A stretch of 24,273 nucleotides of DNA from Nymphaea colorata (lineage: Eukaryota; Streptophyta; Magnoliopsida; Nymphaeales; Nymphaeaceae), in contig NW_022204530.1 in the NCBI RefSeq assembly GCF_008831285.2, forward strand, positions 1 to 24,273. Reading direction: 5' to 3'. Shown here piece after piece: positions 1 to 9,978 of the stretch (within the stretch, counting starts at the first letter, position 1; every line of letters starts with the position of its first letter). Position numbers and translations under genes: made by a program. The notes beneath the pieces were generated by a model, which saw only the letters and a list, made by a program, of their open reading frames with translations, had not been told where the DNA came from and did no database searches.

Positions 1-277
1 ATCTTAAAACCACATATCAGCATAAGATATCTACTTTACAGACATATTCAGCTCTGAATAATGGCAACAATTCAACTTTCTAGTATTAAAACTAGCCTTA
101 AGACTCCACCTGAGAAAAAACCCAATTCCGTACTGAATAAGATCCTGATTGGAAATAGGATTAAAAATAAAAATGACCCTCCCCATGATCTGTATTCTAC
201 TTTGTTATTTGTTATCTTCACAATTTAGTATTAAGCATCATTACAATCTAACCATCTTTAGATAATCATCCCTCGTA

Positions 278-1169
278 TCAGTAATGCAGATACTTCTCCT
301 CCATGGCCCACAGTTTCTTCAGTCCCATCAGGATCGTCTCTGGAACTTGCTTGGGAAACACTCTAAAACTTTCAAAATACTCCAGTTTCTTCGCGTAAAA
401 CTCTTGAATATTGAAAAACTCTGAGTATCTCTTTATGGCCCTCAAAATTTCTAATTTTTGTACCTTTCTCCCTTGGATTCTTTGTATAGTCGATAGTTTT
501 TGGCGGTTTCAGTCCACCTGCTTGACGCTGACTCCTCATCAATAGCCCCAAACAAGGATAGCGTGTGCCTGGCTCCTTCTAGGTAGTAGAAGTCGACAAC
601 GGTAATGTTCTCGAATATGAACTTTTGGTCTTCCTGCTTCAGAAGATAAATAGTCAGTTCCAGGATATATCCAGACTCCTATAAGAACTTTAGGTAGTTT
701 CTTTCAACAAAAGCCAGGAATTATATCCCCTCAAGAGGTGTGCTAAAGGCTTAGTTTGTGTGGGCGGTGAGAAACTTAATGCTTGGAAATATTTTTTGAG
801 AGTAAATTTCCATTATTTCGCATACTTGAGTCTATATGATTCATAAGTTACCTTCTGCTGAAGAGTGTTTCCAAGCAGGTCCTCCCGATCGAAAGCCCGA
901 CAGATGTATGTCATGATTTGGTTGAGTTCGTAGATGACCATTCCATCGTGGATGATGGCAGGCAGTTCAGCAATCTTTACGGGATTAGCCTGCAGGATTG
1001 TTGTTATACTTTCGGGAAGGGTTTGCTTCTGGGTCTCATACTCATCCATATAGATGTCAGCATATGGCAATTCCAAATAAGATAGAAGCAATCTGATCAC
1101 TTGGCCTACCCCTTTGAAATTGAGGTAAACTAAAATGATTTAGGGGTCAGGTTAGTTTCTTCTACTCAT
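278..1169 (-). CDS. Glutathione S-transferase, two tiny introns
   Basis: Cytosolic GST-like protein of 282 aa after splicing; the family conjugates glutathione to electrophiles. The N-terminal thioredoxin-fold half is clear: a strand-turn YLNFKGVGQVIRLLL near residues 14-28, the cis-proline segment ELPAII, and the YELNQIMTYI helix where GSTs carry the E-S/N glutathione-binding pair. The helical C-terminal half follows to a TGA. Unspliced, the frame breaks twice. Removing a 20-nt intron at 832-851 (GTAACTT...ATATAG) and a 23-nt intron at 441-463 gives one frame with TAA/TAG read as Gln (849 coding bases). The start is the first ATG upstream of the fold, at 1169. It is transcribed away from the transposase. 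The GST family is solid; the class is not assigned. Confidence 0.85.
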
Positions 1170-1490
1170 CAACAATATTTAAAATTGTTATAGCCTGAAG
1201 ATATAAATTGATAATAGCTTCCTTCTATTTACCTTTAAAATAAAAAGATAAGCGTATGAAGTATTGATATCCGAATACCTTGCCATCAAACAACCCTCCA
1301 TCAAGCAAAGAGATACAATCAACCATTAGTTCACCCACGGATTCGTCACCCACACCATAGATAGAGATTAAAAATACCAAAGGTCTTCCCCTTTCCACTC
1401 TCCAGATAGGGGCTAGAGACCGTCAAGAACAAGGAAGAATTGAACAACCTTTTGAGGACTAAGTTTAGAGAAGCATACCCCAGCCAGGAA
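1170..1490. other. Divergent gap between GST and transposase
   Basis: AT-rich spacer between two divergent genes, so it must hold both promoters. The transposase frame is open from the TGA at 1257 but has no ATG before 1491. I see no terminal inverted repeat matching the 3' side of the transposase gene and no clear promoter motif. Confidence 0.4.
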
Positions 1491-3491
1491 ATGCCTTACC
1501 CATATTAAATCGGCGAAGCTAAGGGAAATAATTAAATGAGAGAGGAAGAGCATCGCTTGATTGTCCACTGCCGTATCTGCACCAACAACATCGTTTACGT
1601 TAAGAAAGTATTCGGAGAAACATCTTACAGACTCGTTAAGATGGGCGGCTATCATGTTCATGGAAAAGATCCTAACAAAGTGTAGGAATTAAGAAGAAGA
1701 ACGCAAAATCACTCGCGGTGGACTTTGAGACTAGGTCGTCCTTATGAAGTAAAACCTATCTACATTGATGAAAAGGCCGACGCAAACATAGAGGAATTCA
1801 TCAAGAGCTTGCCCGTGGAAATTACAAATGTTTCCAGGTGCAGAATCGTCTGCGATCGATTCAAGATCACTAAGACCTAGTACGAGAATGTGATGCGCAC
1901 CATTAGGTCCTAATACCAGATCTCCCTCAGGGAGCTATTCGATAGGTTCGACAAAAAGGGCTACTTCTACCGCTACCTTCCCTAGAATCTAATCGACATC
2001 AACCAGGAATACATCGCCAACAAGAAGATCAACGAGTACATTGCCTGCATCCGCCACTACGATCCCTAGGACCAGAAGAACGTCCACAAGATAGACCCCA
2101 CCAACCCCGACCTGCCCAACGTCATCCTCATCATCACTCCGCAGATGAAGGACCTCTACTACAAGTATGGCCAGTACATCGGCTTCGATCTCACCTTCTC
2201 CCTCATCCAGGAGAAGCCAGAAAACACCAAGGAGTACCTGATCGGAGTGATGGCCGGCACTAGCGAGAGCCGAAGGATCCTCATCTACGGCTTCGTTATC
2301 ACCAACAACCAGTCTGAGTACGTCTACAAGTACATCTTCCGCGAGTTCTTCAACATCATGGGCAAGTCCCCCGAAACCATAGTCACTGACGAGTAGATGT
2401 CACTGCACTACGCCCTCGACAGCCTGCGCCAGGAGGGGCTTTTCACGGGGAAGCACCTGCTGGACATGTTCCACGTCCTCAAGAAGTTCAGGAAGTCCTG
2501 CGAGAGCACCACCTTCCAGCTCTTCCGCAAGATGATGCACGCCAAGGACAGGCAGGAGTACCGCCGGGCCCTCAACGAGGCCATGCTAGAAGTCAGCAAC
2601 GACGAGGAACTGGAAGTGCTCAGGAACTTCGACTATAACAGCGACCGCTACTGCTACTCGCAGACGGACGCCAGCTTCGTGGGGATCGGCATTTCGGACT
2701 CGATGAACTAGAAATACCACGACCTGATCAAGGCGCAGCTGCCCTACGAGACTAAGTACATCAAGGCGGTCAACACCATCCTCGACCTCATCGAGAGCAG
2801 GAACGAGCTCAACCGGTACGGCATCATCGACAAGAACCCGCTCGAGGAGAAGATGAGCATGGACTTCATGAAGCCCTACCGCACCGTCCTCTCCGACAAG
2901 CTCTTCCACTATCTGCTCAAGGAGGTCTGCAAATCCCTCCCCTACGTCATCCTCTCCCACCGCGAAGACCGCAAGGCCAACCTCAAGCTCGAGGACGATA
3001 TCCCCACCGTTCCGGGGCTCACCAACCGCGACATCTATGCAGTCAAGACCAACACCGGCATCTTCACCGTATACCGCCACTACGAACACGGAGAGGCCAT
3101 CAACGAGCAGCGCAGGAACAGGGGACACTGGAGGTGTCATTGCGAGTTCGAGGAGAAAAGCGGCTACCTCTGCTCCCACCTCGTGAAAGTGCTCCTCACT
3201 CTCGGACTCGACTTCTTTGACAACATCCACCCGCGCTGGATCCTGCGGCAGGAGCAGATCTAGGAAGGCATGAAGAAGTACATCCACCGAGAGCGCAAGT
3301 TCCACCAGTACCCCAGAATCAGGATGAGAAAGTTCCCCAAGTGGATCTCCGCCGACTAGCCAGGCAGGAACGGCGAGAACATGAGGGAGCCGACTGAGAT
3401 GGACGACTCCGAAAATGACTCTCTGGACTACGAGTCGAATGGAGACCTCAGCTCAATCGCAGGAGATAACCTCTCAGAAATGTACGACTGA
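1491..3491 (+). CDS. Mutator-like (MULE/FAR1-type) transposase with SWIM finger
   Basis: Single 666-codon frame with many in-frame TAG/TAA (Gln), ending TGA. Domain order: an N-terminal zinc knuckle C27-x2-C30-x24-H55-x-H57 as in WRKY/FAR1-type DNA-binding heads; a MULE DDE core with Asp233 in GFDLTF and Asp300 in IVTDEQ, followed by the FHVLKKFRK segment; and a SWIM finger C549-x-C551-x9-C561-x-H563. The family cuts and pastes DNA or, when domesticated as in plant FAR1, acts as a transcription factor. At the place where MULEs usually carry the third acid (an ES-N motif), this copy reads ISDSMN with Asp403. No introns. It is far more GC-rich than the spacers around it. It stops 45 bp before the outer border of the inverted duplication. 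The start is the first ATG after the upstream TGA. No terminal repeats found. Confidence 0.88.
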
Positions 3492-3562
3492 TGATCCATC
3501 CATCATACAACCTATAACCATTATTTAGATAAGGATTGGAATTATTATTTATGTATAAGGAT

Positions 3563-4046
3563 ATGAAGGCCATGATATAATAAAGAGTGAAGTAAGGAGG
3601 GAGAGTTGATCTGCGTATTTGCCAGGTGCATATAGACTGTCGGAAGATCAGAGATTAAGGCATCAAATTATTAACCCGAACTGTCAATCATAATGAAGGC
3701 CTCAGTAATCGGTACATTCAAGCAAACAAAGGTAAAAACTAAATCACAGCAGAGGGAGTGCTTACCTTCCACTCTGTTGGAAGAACCTCACTTCGGTATG
3801 GATAGGTAATGGCCATCATTTGAAGAGGACAATCGCATCGCAGACAAAGGCTGCAAGTATCTCTCAAAACTACAAATGGATTCATTGGAGGAGCTGAACC
3901 TAGGTATCAAGATACATAAACAAGCATCCAATCAGTTCGGAAGTGAAGGACTGCTCCACCTCTGGAAGAAGAGCTGGAAGTAATTGCAGAACATAGACCT
4001 GAGTACTATTTCCACTATGAGGGCGATAACAAGATGGCTGTTGTGA
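3563..4046 (+). CDS. Leucine-rich-repeat protein, left copy, altered
   Basis: Mirror copy of the gene at 23727-24231. Three introns are placed: 3712-3731 (20 nt), 3806-3825 (20 nt) and 3904-3924 (21 nt). Spliced, it reads the repeat LTSVWIEDNRIADKGCKYL, then LEELNLASNQFGSEGLLHL, then LQNIDLS. Compared with the right copy it lacks 20 bp just before intron 1 and one T in the next exon. The two losses sum to 21, so the frame returns after a scrambled stretch of about a dozen residues that destroys one repeat. The stop chosen is TGA at 4044-4046, which needs only these introns. A second LRR-like reading in another frame runs to TGA at 4118-4120, so the 3' end is uncertain. It may be a decaying but still translatable copy. 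Confidence 0.55.
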
Positions 4047-4198
4047 GGAATATGGATTGGCCTAAAATCGCATAGCTCATCACTAGTAACTGTGCATCGA
4101 TCAAGGAAGCAACATACTGACACGAAGATAAGTCATCAGATTGCTCATAGCCGCTCCTGACAGCATACTATAGCTCACCCTCTGTAATTGCTTGCTTA

Positions 4199-4252
4199 TG
4201 TTGCATATTATAAATAGGAGATATAAAGGATTGTAATGGAAGGACTATAAAG
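4199..4252. other. 54-bp segment present only in left arm
   Basis: Between the LRR and tubulin genes the arms align closely except for this AT-rich piece, absent between the matching bases of the right arm. No flanking direct repeat, TA boundary or terminal repeat is visible, so it looks like an indel rather than an internal eliminated sequence. Confidence 0.6.
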
Positions 4253-4401
4253 CCAAGGGGAAAACCAAACTGAGAAAAGAGATTAGCGCCACCTGAAGAG
4301 GTTTTTCGATTAAAAGTTCCCTGATTTGTAATTCCGCATATGATTGACAAGTGTCATAGAATTTTCCCCTAATCAGCCATCCCTATTATAATATCAATTG
4401 C

Positions 4402-5711
4402 ATGAAGGAAATCATATCGATTCATATCGGCGAAGGAGGAGTGCGAATGGGAGATTCCATCTGGCAGCTCTTTTGTCTTTAGCACGGCATTTCTCCAAAT
4501 GGGACTATGCCTGTCTAAGCCAATGAGGACTCCTTCCAAACCTATTTCTCAGAGGCTAATAACAGGAGGTACATCCCCCGCTCAATCCACATCGATGCTG
4601 ATCCTTCGGTGATGGACTAAATAAGATTGGGTCAGAACAGAGAGCTCTACAATCCCCAGAACCTTATCTGCGGAGACTAGGGTAAGGCAGCCACTTTCGC
4701 AAGAGGGCACAAGTATAGCCAACTCCTTGAGACATGCTTGTAGAGCATAAGGAAGTAAGTGGATAACTGTCCCGGCTTCCAGGGATTCATACTTTACAAC
4801 ACCATGGGAGGAGGTACAGGGTCGGGCTTCAGCTCCCTTCTGCTCCAGGCACTTTCAACAAGCTACGAAAAGAAGGTGAGGTTCAGCTACAACATTTACC
4901 CTCCTCCCTCGGCCTCCACTTCTCCCCTGGAGATTTACAACTCTGTCTTCGCCGCAAACAGCATCATGGAACACTCGAGTGCCTCAATCGTGGTCGAAAA
5001 CTAAGCCGTCCGTGATATATGTCATAGAAATCTTGAGATCCCCTCTCCGACATTCTTCCACATGAACAGGGTGATCGCTCATGCAGTTTCCACCTTTACT
5101 GCTCCCTCTCGCTTCAAAGATGATCACATAACATTCAACGAGCTTTAGGAGCGGTTGGTGCCTTATCATAGGTTTCGTTTCTTGCTCACCTCCGGTGCTC
5201 CAATCCTAACTCACAATTCAGCGTACCTCGAAAACTAAAGTTTGTACCAAATCACGATTAATTGTCTCCAACCTGCAAATATGATGGCCAGGTGCGACCC
5301 CTGCAAGGAAAATACATGGCTTTCATCATTAGTTTTAGAGGGTAGATTAATCAAAGATCGATTTCGTCAATCATAAGTGGGCTCAATATTAGCAAAACTG
5401 TTCAGTTTGTGGATTGGACTCCTTGCGGTACTTGCTTCCAGTTACCAACCCAGCTTCCTGGATAGTTTCCGAATGGAGATATGGCCTCTTCCAAACAGTC
5501 TTGTTTTATAGTGAGCAATAACACTGCCATCGTGTCAGTCTTTGATAGGCTTTCTTACAGATTTGACTAAATATACGCCAAAAAGTAGTCTGTTCACAAG
5601 TACAATGAAGACGGCATGGAATAATCTTGCTTTTTTTCAGTTCGGGAAAATCTAAAATCGTTATCCGCTGATTACGCTGAAGCCTAACAAGAAACTGAGG
5701 AGTAAGCGTGA
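4402..5711 (+). pseudogene. Alpha-tubulin-like gene, left copy, one-base deletion
   Basis: Counterpart of the intact gene at 22118-23425. It carries the tubulin signature GGGTGSG, the [15 protein letters not shown] start and the NMMARCDP segment typical of alpha-tubulin. At about 5304-5306 the right copy has AAAGG and this copy AAGG. The lost base shifts the frame, and sensible tubulin sequence ([18 protein letters not shown]) resumes in the next frame to TGA at 5709-5711. No intron can explain it, because the two copies are otherwise colinear. The downstream part is not degraded, so the break is recent or an assembly error. The C-terminal third differs much more from the right copy than the middle does. 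Confidence 0.8.
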
Positions 5712-5934
5712 TTTTACTAAAGGTTTTAAGAAAAAGACTATTATAGTGATAAAATAGTTCAAAAAAAAATTAACAAATCAGAATCGCTATTTTGTTTTAT
5801 TAGCAACATTGACATTATTGAAAGCGTACGCAAAAGACGTAAAAAGTTGATTTACAAGACTATTATAAGTCTTTCAGTAAAATAAAGAGCTTTTTAGTTT
5901 GATTAACTTTTGGCTTTATTATAATTGATTAGTG
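5712..5934. other. Spacer between left tubulin and transporter
   Basis: AT-rich spacer, partly alignable with the right-arm spacer at 21882-22117. It should carry the transporter promoter. No discrete motif was recognised. Confidence 0.35.
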
Positions 5935-7597
5935 ATGAACGAGGACACAGGACAGTTGGACGCTTTGTAGCTAAGGAAGGTGAACATTGCATAGGGGATA
6001 CGCGAATGCGTTCAAAACGTCTCAAATCGAGGCATTTATCAGAAAAAACTAATCATCTATTTTTTACTGACGGCTTTCTTCGCCACACTTCCAATGCTAA
6101 GCTCAACTCTCTTTTACATGAATCCAGTTTTTAGCTGTGAGGGCCAAGAGGGGAAAATTTCTGAGGATGACGCCTGCAGTAAAATGGAGTTCTGTACAAT
6201 CAGTAACTTCATTGATATATAGTCAACAAAGACACAGTCACAGCAGAACTCAAGCTTTATTGCGGCGAGAAGAAAAAAGACCGAAATTTAATACAAACTG
6301 CACAGGGGTATGGAAGCTGGATTGGACTTGTTTTTGTTGGAGCTTTGAGCGACAGAATAGGGAGGAAGCTATGCTTCATCATTGGAGTTCTGGCTCCAAA
6401 CGTTACCTGGATTTGTAATTTTTTCTTTATGTAGGCCAGTTCATCGGTGCTCACTTTGAAAATGCCACTTTATTTTTCGTGGGTGAATTATTTATTGGTT
6501 TCACTCACCGCACTGCTTATCTAAACTTTCTTGTTATTCTGACGAGGTTCCTCAAGAAAGACGCCTATGAAATGGAAACCCTGGGCTGGTTTATTTCCTG
6601 GTACCATAAATGTAACATAGCTATGGAATGACCCAAATCCTAGTTGCGGGAGTCAGCGAATTTTTCGACAATTGGAGAATACTGGCCTACATCTACACGG
6701 TGGGCATCGTCTGTTGTTCGGTCGCCTCCTTCTTCGTCCTCAAGGAAGACCCCATCTTCCTCTTCGACAACGGAGAGGTGGAAAAGGCCAAACAAGTGAT
6801 AAGGGAAATCGGAGAAGAAAACGAGTAAAGCAGTGACACTATCGAACAGAATACGCGGAGGATCGACCACTACGCCGAAGTGAAGAGGCTGAAGGCGGAG
6901 CACAACGAGTAAGACCCCAACAAGTTTGACTTGAGGGAAATCATGCGGTGCGATATCTTTCTAAAAGCTTCCCTAATTGGCCTAGCGGGTTTTTTTTATG
7001 TCCTAGGCACCAAGAGCTTCTAATTCTCGATGCAAACTCTAGCATACAGCTTTAACTTTAATATTCTTCTCACTGGGTTTTCCAACATTTTCGGATACGC
7101 AACAGCAAGTAACTAATCCCCGATAAAGTTTACATTATCAAAATTGAACAGCAAAGGAAGAGGGGGCTTATTTACACCACTCTGATATATTGCATCTTGG
7201 CGATGGTGTTCCTCTTCCCATTCTGCACCTAAAACGGAGTTGTTGAATCCTTTGCCATCTTTTTCTTAAGGATCTTACTATGTAATGATATCTTAACCAA
7301 GGCTGGAGCGCCAATTTTTATACAAGACTGAAGGTGGATACTTTTCCTGAGAAGTATCAGACCACCATCATCGGAGTAATTGAGTTTTTGATCAATTTCG
7401 GGATGATCCTTGGGCCTAAATTGACTTAATACGCAATCGACCGTCATTGGAACGCCATCGTATTTATTGCCATTCTGCGGCTACTATTTGGAACTGTGCC
7501 ATTGCTTTGGCTATAGGAGAATAAGATACTGCTCTAATCGTAGGAAATCGAAAAGAAAGAACTAGAAGCACTCGAAAAAAATAAGACCTTATAATGA
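5935..7597 (+). CDS. MFS transporter, organic-cation/sugar type, left copy
   Basis: Intact 520-aa membrane protein of the major facilitator superfamily, closest in pattern to the organic cation/sugar porter group. Spliced features: a first membrane helix after residue 40, a large Cys-containing outer loop (FSCEGQEG ... LYCGEKKK), the inner-loop signature DRIGRK after GSWIGLVFVGAL, the post-helix-6 segment LKEDPIFLFDNG, a long charged central loop, and DTFPEKYQTT before the last helices. Five introns, all exactly 20 nt: 6203-6222, 6415-6434, 6601-6620, 7109-7128 and 7282-7301. Unspliced, the frame breaks at each. The substrate cannot be told. The paralogue at 20222-21881 keeps the same five intron positions. 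The gene converges with the coiled-coil gene at 7807. Confidence 0.9.
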
Positions 7598-7806
7598 TGC
7601 CATATGATTGATTATCTTCTCATAAAATAGTATTCTAATAGAATATATCGATCCTTTTGATTAGCATATGAGGCAGGCTGGATATGGATGTTGAATTAAT
7701 GGAGTTACTGACCGTTTTTTTAATAAGTTAGATAATTTTGAATACTTATCTACTTATTCTTTTAATATTTTGGTTGAATATTTTAAATAATAAATGGTTG
7801 GTTCAA
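7598..7806. other. Convergent spacer
   Basis: 209 bp between the stop codons of two convergent genes, mirrored by 20018-20221 in the right arm although the sequences no longer align. It should hold both 3' ends. No hairpin terminator was noticed. Confidence 0.35.
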
Positions 7807-9708
7807 TCAATCCCAATCAATAATAACGCTTTCACTAACTTCATCATACTAATACATGGATTACTCTGCGGAAAGGAAGCTTTCATCTTTACAGTGGTTA
7901 AATTTGACCTTAAATTAATTGAGCGTGCTGAGAAGGATTTTAATTGACACTGTTTATGGGTCTAAACTGATAATCTTTTGGCAAATATTTTACAGATTCT
8001 ACTTTTTGTTCAAAATGATCTTAATTGCATCGGCCAAGCATCTCTTCTTTCTCTCAAAATGCTCTCTTAAGAATAAATTAGACACCTCATATATTTATTC
8101 ATAATCTTTATCGGGGCCAAACTATTTTTAAGAGTATAGATGCAAAGTTTTCATTTTGGTTTATGGGATATTTTATTGATTTTTTATTTGTTTATTTTCT
8201 TAAAGCTATTTGACATAGGCTTGAAGATCATCGAGAACCTGATTCAATCGGTCAAGTTGATTCTGTTGGATTTAGTTTGTATCCTTCTCGCTATTCAATT
8301 TCTTGGATAATTAGCTATTTTGGTTGGCCAGTTCTTGCACTTTGCGTTAAAGGATTATTTTTTCTATAATCGAAGATTGTAAAGAATTTTCTAAATCCTC
8401 TTTTTCTTTCTTTAGGAGTTAGTTCAAAGAGCTAAGCTATTCTATCTTTAATTTAGTAGCGTATTCGGTATTTAGCATCTTTAAATCCTTATTTTGATTG
8501 CTAATCGCCTAACAATACCTTCTATAATTATTTCTCTCTATCTTCAACTCTTCAATATGCCTTTTGCTCGATGCAATTTAGCTTACAGCTTTTGCGATGC
8601 CAATTTATAAATTATCTAAGACTAAATTTTCATCTTCAATTGGACATTATTCAAATTTCTATGGCAATTATTGTCTAAGTAATTTGACGCATTATACTAA
8701 TTTATCTAGTATTTGCCTTTTGGTTCTTTAGGAATCGTTTATTCTCTAATTCAAAGACATTATCATTATTTTCGATTGAATATTGTCACCCTTTTATTAA
8801 TTTTCCTTTTATTCATTTCCCTTGAAAATTTCAAGAGTGCATTCAATATAGGTGTTTATCTCTTTCAGGCAGCCAGAGATATGGGCATTTTCAATCCATT
8901 AATATGGAATTCGAGTTAAATACTTGTAAATATCCCTTATCTAAGCTTAGAGCCTTGTCTTATCTGGCTCAAATTTAAGACGATCTTAATTATTTGCCTT
9001 TAACTAGAGTTTATTTTCTTTCTTGAGAATTTTTAGTTTTGTATGAATGGATTTTAAGGAAAACAGGAAAAATTCATTTAAATATTTGGGTTATGGCCAT
9101 GTTGACTAGTCAGACACTCCATCCATCTTTTATGTGTATGACTTAAGCTCTTTTTAAAAATTTTAGCAATGAGAGGCTTTGCTAAGCAGTCTCTATCTGA
9201 GGTCCTTGTATTCCTGTCCACCAGAAAAGGGTTGCTACTAACTGATTTTGCTTTATGGAAGTGGTTTATTCACATTTTTAAGGGATTTGTATTAGATTAG
9301 TTACTGAATGAATAAGTGAGCTTAAGGACTTATGCTATTTGCCTAGAAGTACATGCCTCTGCTCAGGAGGTCAAATATACGGAAAACTTCATCGATTTTT
9401 TACTGTTCTTTTGGCAGTTTCAAACCATTTGTTATCGATAGTGCTGAAATTTTATGATTGAGTTTATCAATTTAAATTTTCCTCTCTCCAATCTTTTCCA
9501 AAAGTAAGCCTTTTTCTGATTAAAGGGATTTTACTGTAGTTATGAGCTACAGGCATTGACGCGCATGCTTAGCCACAGGCTAATCCATCTGTTCTATTAA
9601 CATTTGGCATTAATCGGTATTTTTATACTTCATAAATTTGATGAAGCTGCTCAGGATACTAACCTTTTTTGACTACTTGGATTACTTGGATGATAAAAAT
9701 CCCTGCAT
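7807..9708 (-). CDS. Coiled-coil protein, left-arm paralogue
   Basis: Intact 633-aa frame without introns, stop TGA at 7809-7807. Rich in Gln, Lys, Glu, Leu and Asn with long heptad-like stretches. I do not recognise the family. It is a paralogue of the gene at 18170-20017, matching along the length: GMYFQAN versus GMYIQAK, FIQQLIQYKSLKN versus FVQQLVEYKSIKN, GGQEYKDL versus GGKQYIEI, a shared WPQPKY, and LDPQTVSI versus LDLRTVSI near the C-terminus. Nucleotide similarity is largely gone. This extends the inverted duplication inward by one gene. A structural or scaffold role is likely for such a protein but is inference only. The start ATG aligns with that of the paralogue (MQGFLSS versus MFGQFSD). 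Confidence 0.85.
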
Positions 9709-9748
9709 TTCGCAATAATTATAAATAAAATCTTCAATCGCATCAAAT

Positions 9749-9764
9749 AAAAAAAAAAGTATTT
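9749..9764 (-). promoter_or_regulatory. AAATAC-T(10) element upstream of coiled-coil gene
   Basis: On the minus strand this reads AAATAC followed by ten T, 41 nt before the ATG at 9708. The same arrangement precedes two other minus-strand genes (12432-12448 and 14381-14395). Possible start-site or promoter element; function inferred from position only. Confidence 0.4.
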
Positions 9765-9978
9765 AGTGTAAAGGATATTACTTAATTATTTCAAACAAAG
9801 ATTCATTATAAAAGCAAAGATTATTGAATATCGTACATTTAATAGTCACGTACTTAGATTACTTTTGGATGATAGAATTGTTTTAATAATATTGTAATAC
9901 AGGAGTAAATTAAGAAGATACAATAAAAATGGATATTAAAATAATGCTTTAATAAAAATAATGAATATTTAGGATCAA

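Larger units (their letters stand above)
3536..7597 (+). repeat. Left arm of large inverted duplication
   Basis: About 4.06 kb that reappears reverse-complemented at 20222-24253. Homology starts near an ATTATTATTTATGTATAAGG block and ends at the transporter stop codon. Identity is patchy: nearly identical over GC-rich exon tracts, clearly diverged in spacers, introns and AT-rich exon parts. It contains the LRR, tubulin and transporter genes. Beyond its inner end, the coiled-coil gene at 7807-9708 continues the symmetry at protein level. Confidence 0.95.

Noticed and set aside
278-1169. GST as a frameshifted pseudogene
   Set aside because: Both frame breaks vanish when a 20-nt and a 23-nt GT...AG intron are removed.
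2586-3305. Minus-strand 239-aa frame inside the transposase
   Set aside because: Shadow of GC-rich coding sequence. The plus frame carries the DDE and SWIM motifs.
4199-4252. Internal eliminated sequence in the left arm
   Set aside because: No TA or other short direct repeat at its ends; an ordinary indel is simpler.
5935-7597. Transporter as a chain of broken ORFs
   Set aside because: Five 20-nt introns at conserved positions in both copies give full-length proteins.
7738-8104. Plus-strand hydrophobic small frames resembling membrane peptides
   Set aside because: They are antisense to the Gln/Lys/Asn-rich coiled-coil gene at 7807-9708, which naturally mirrors as Leu/Phe/Ile-rich sequence.
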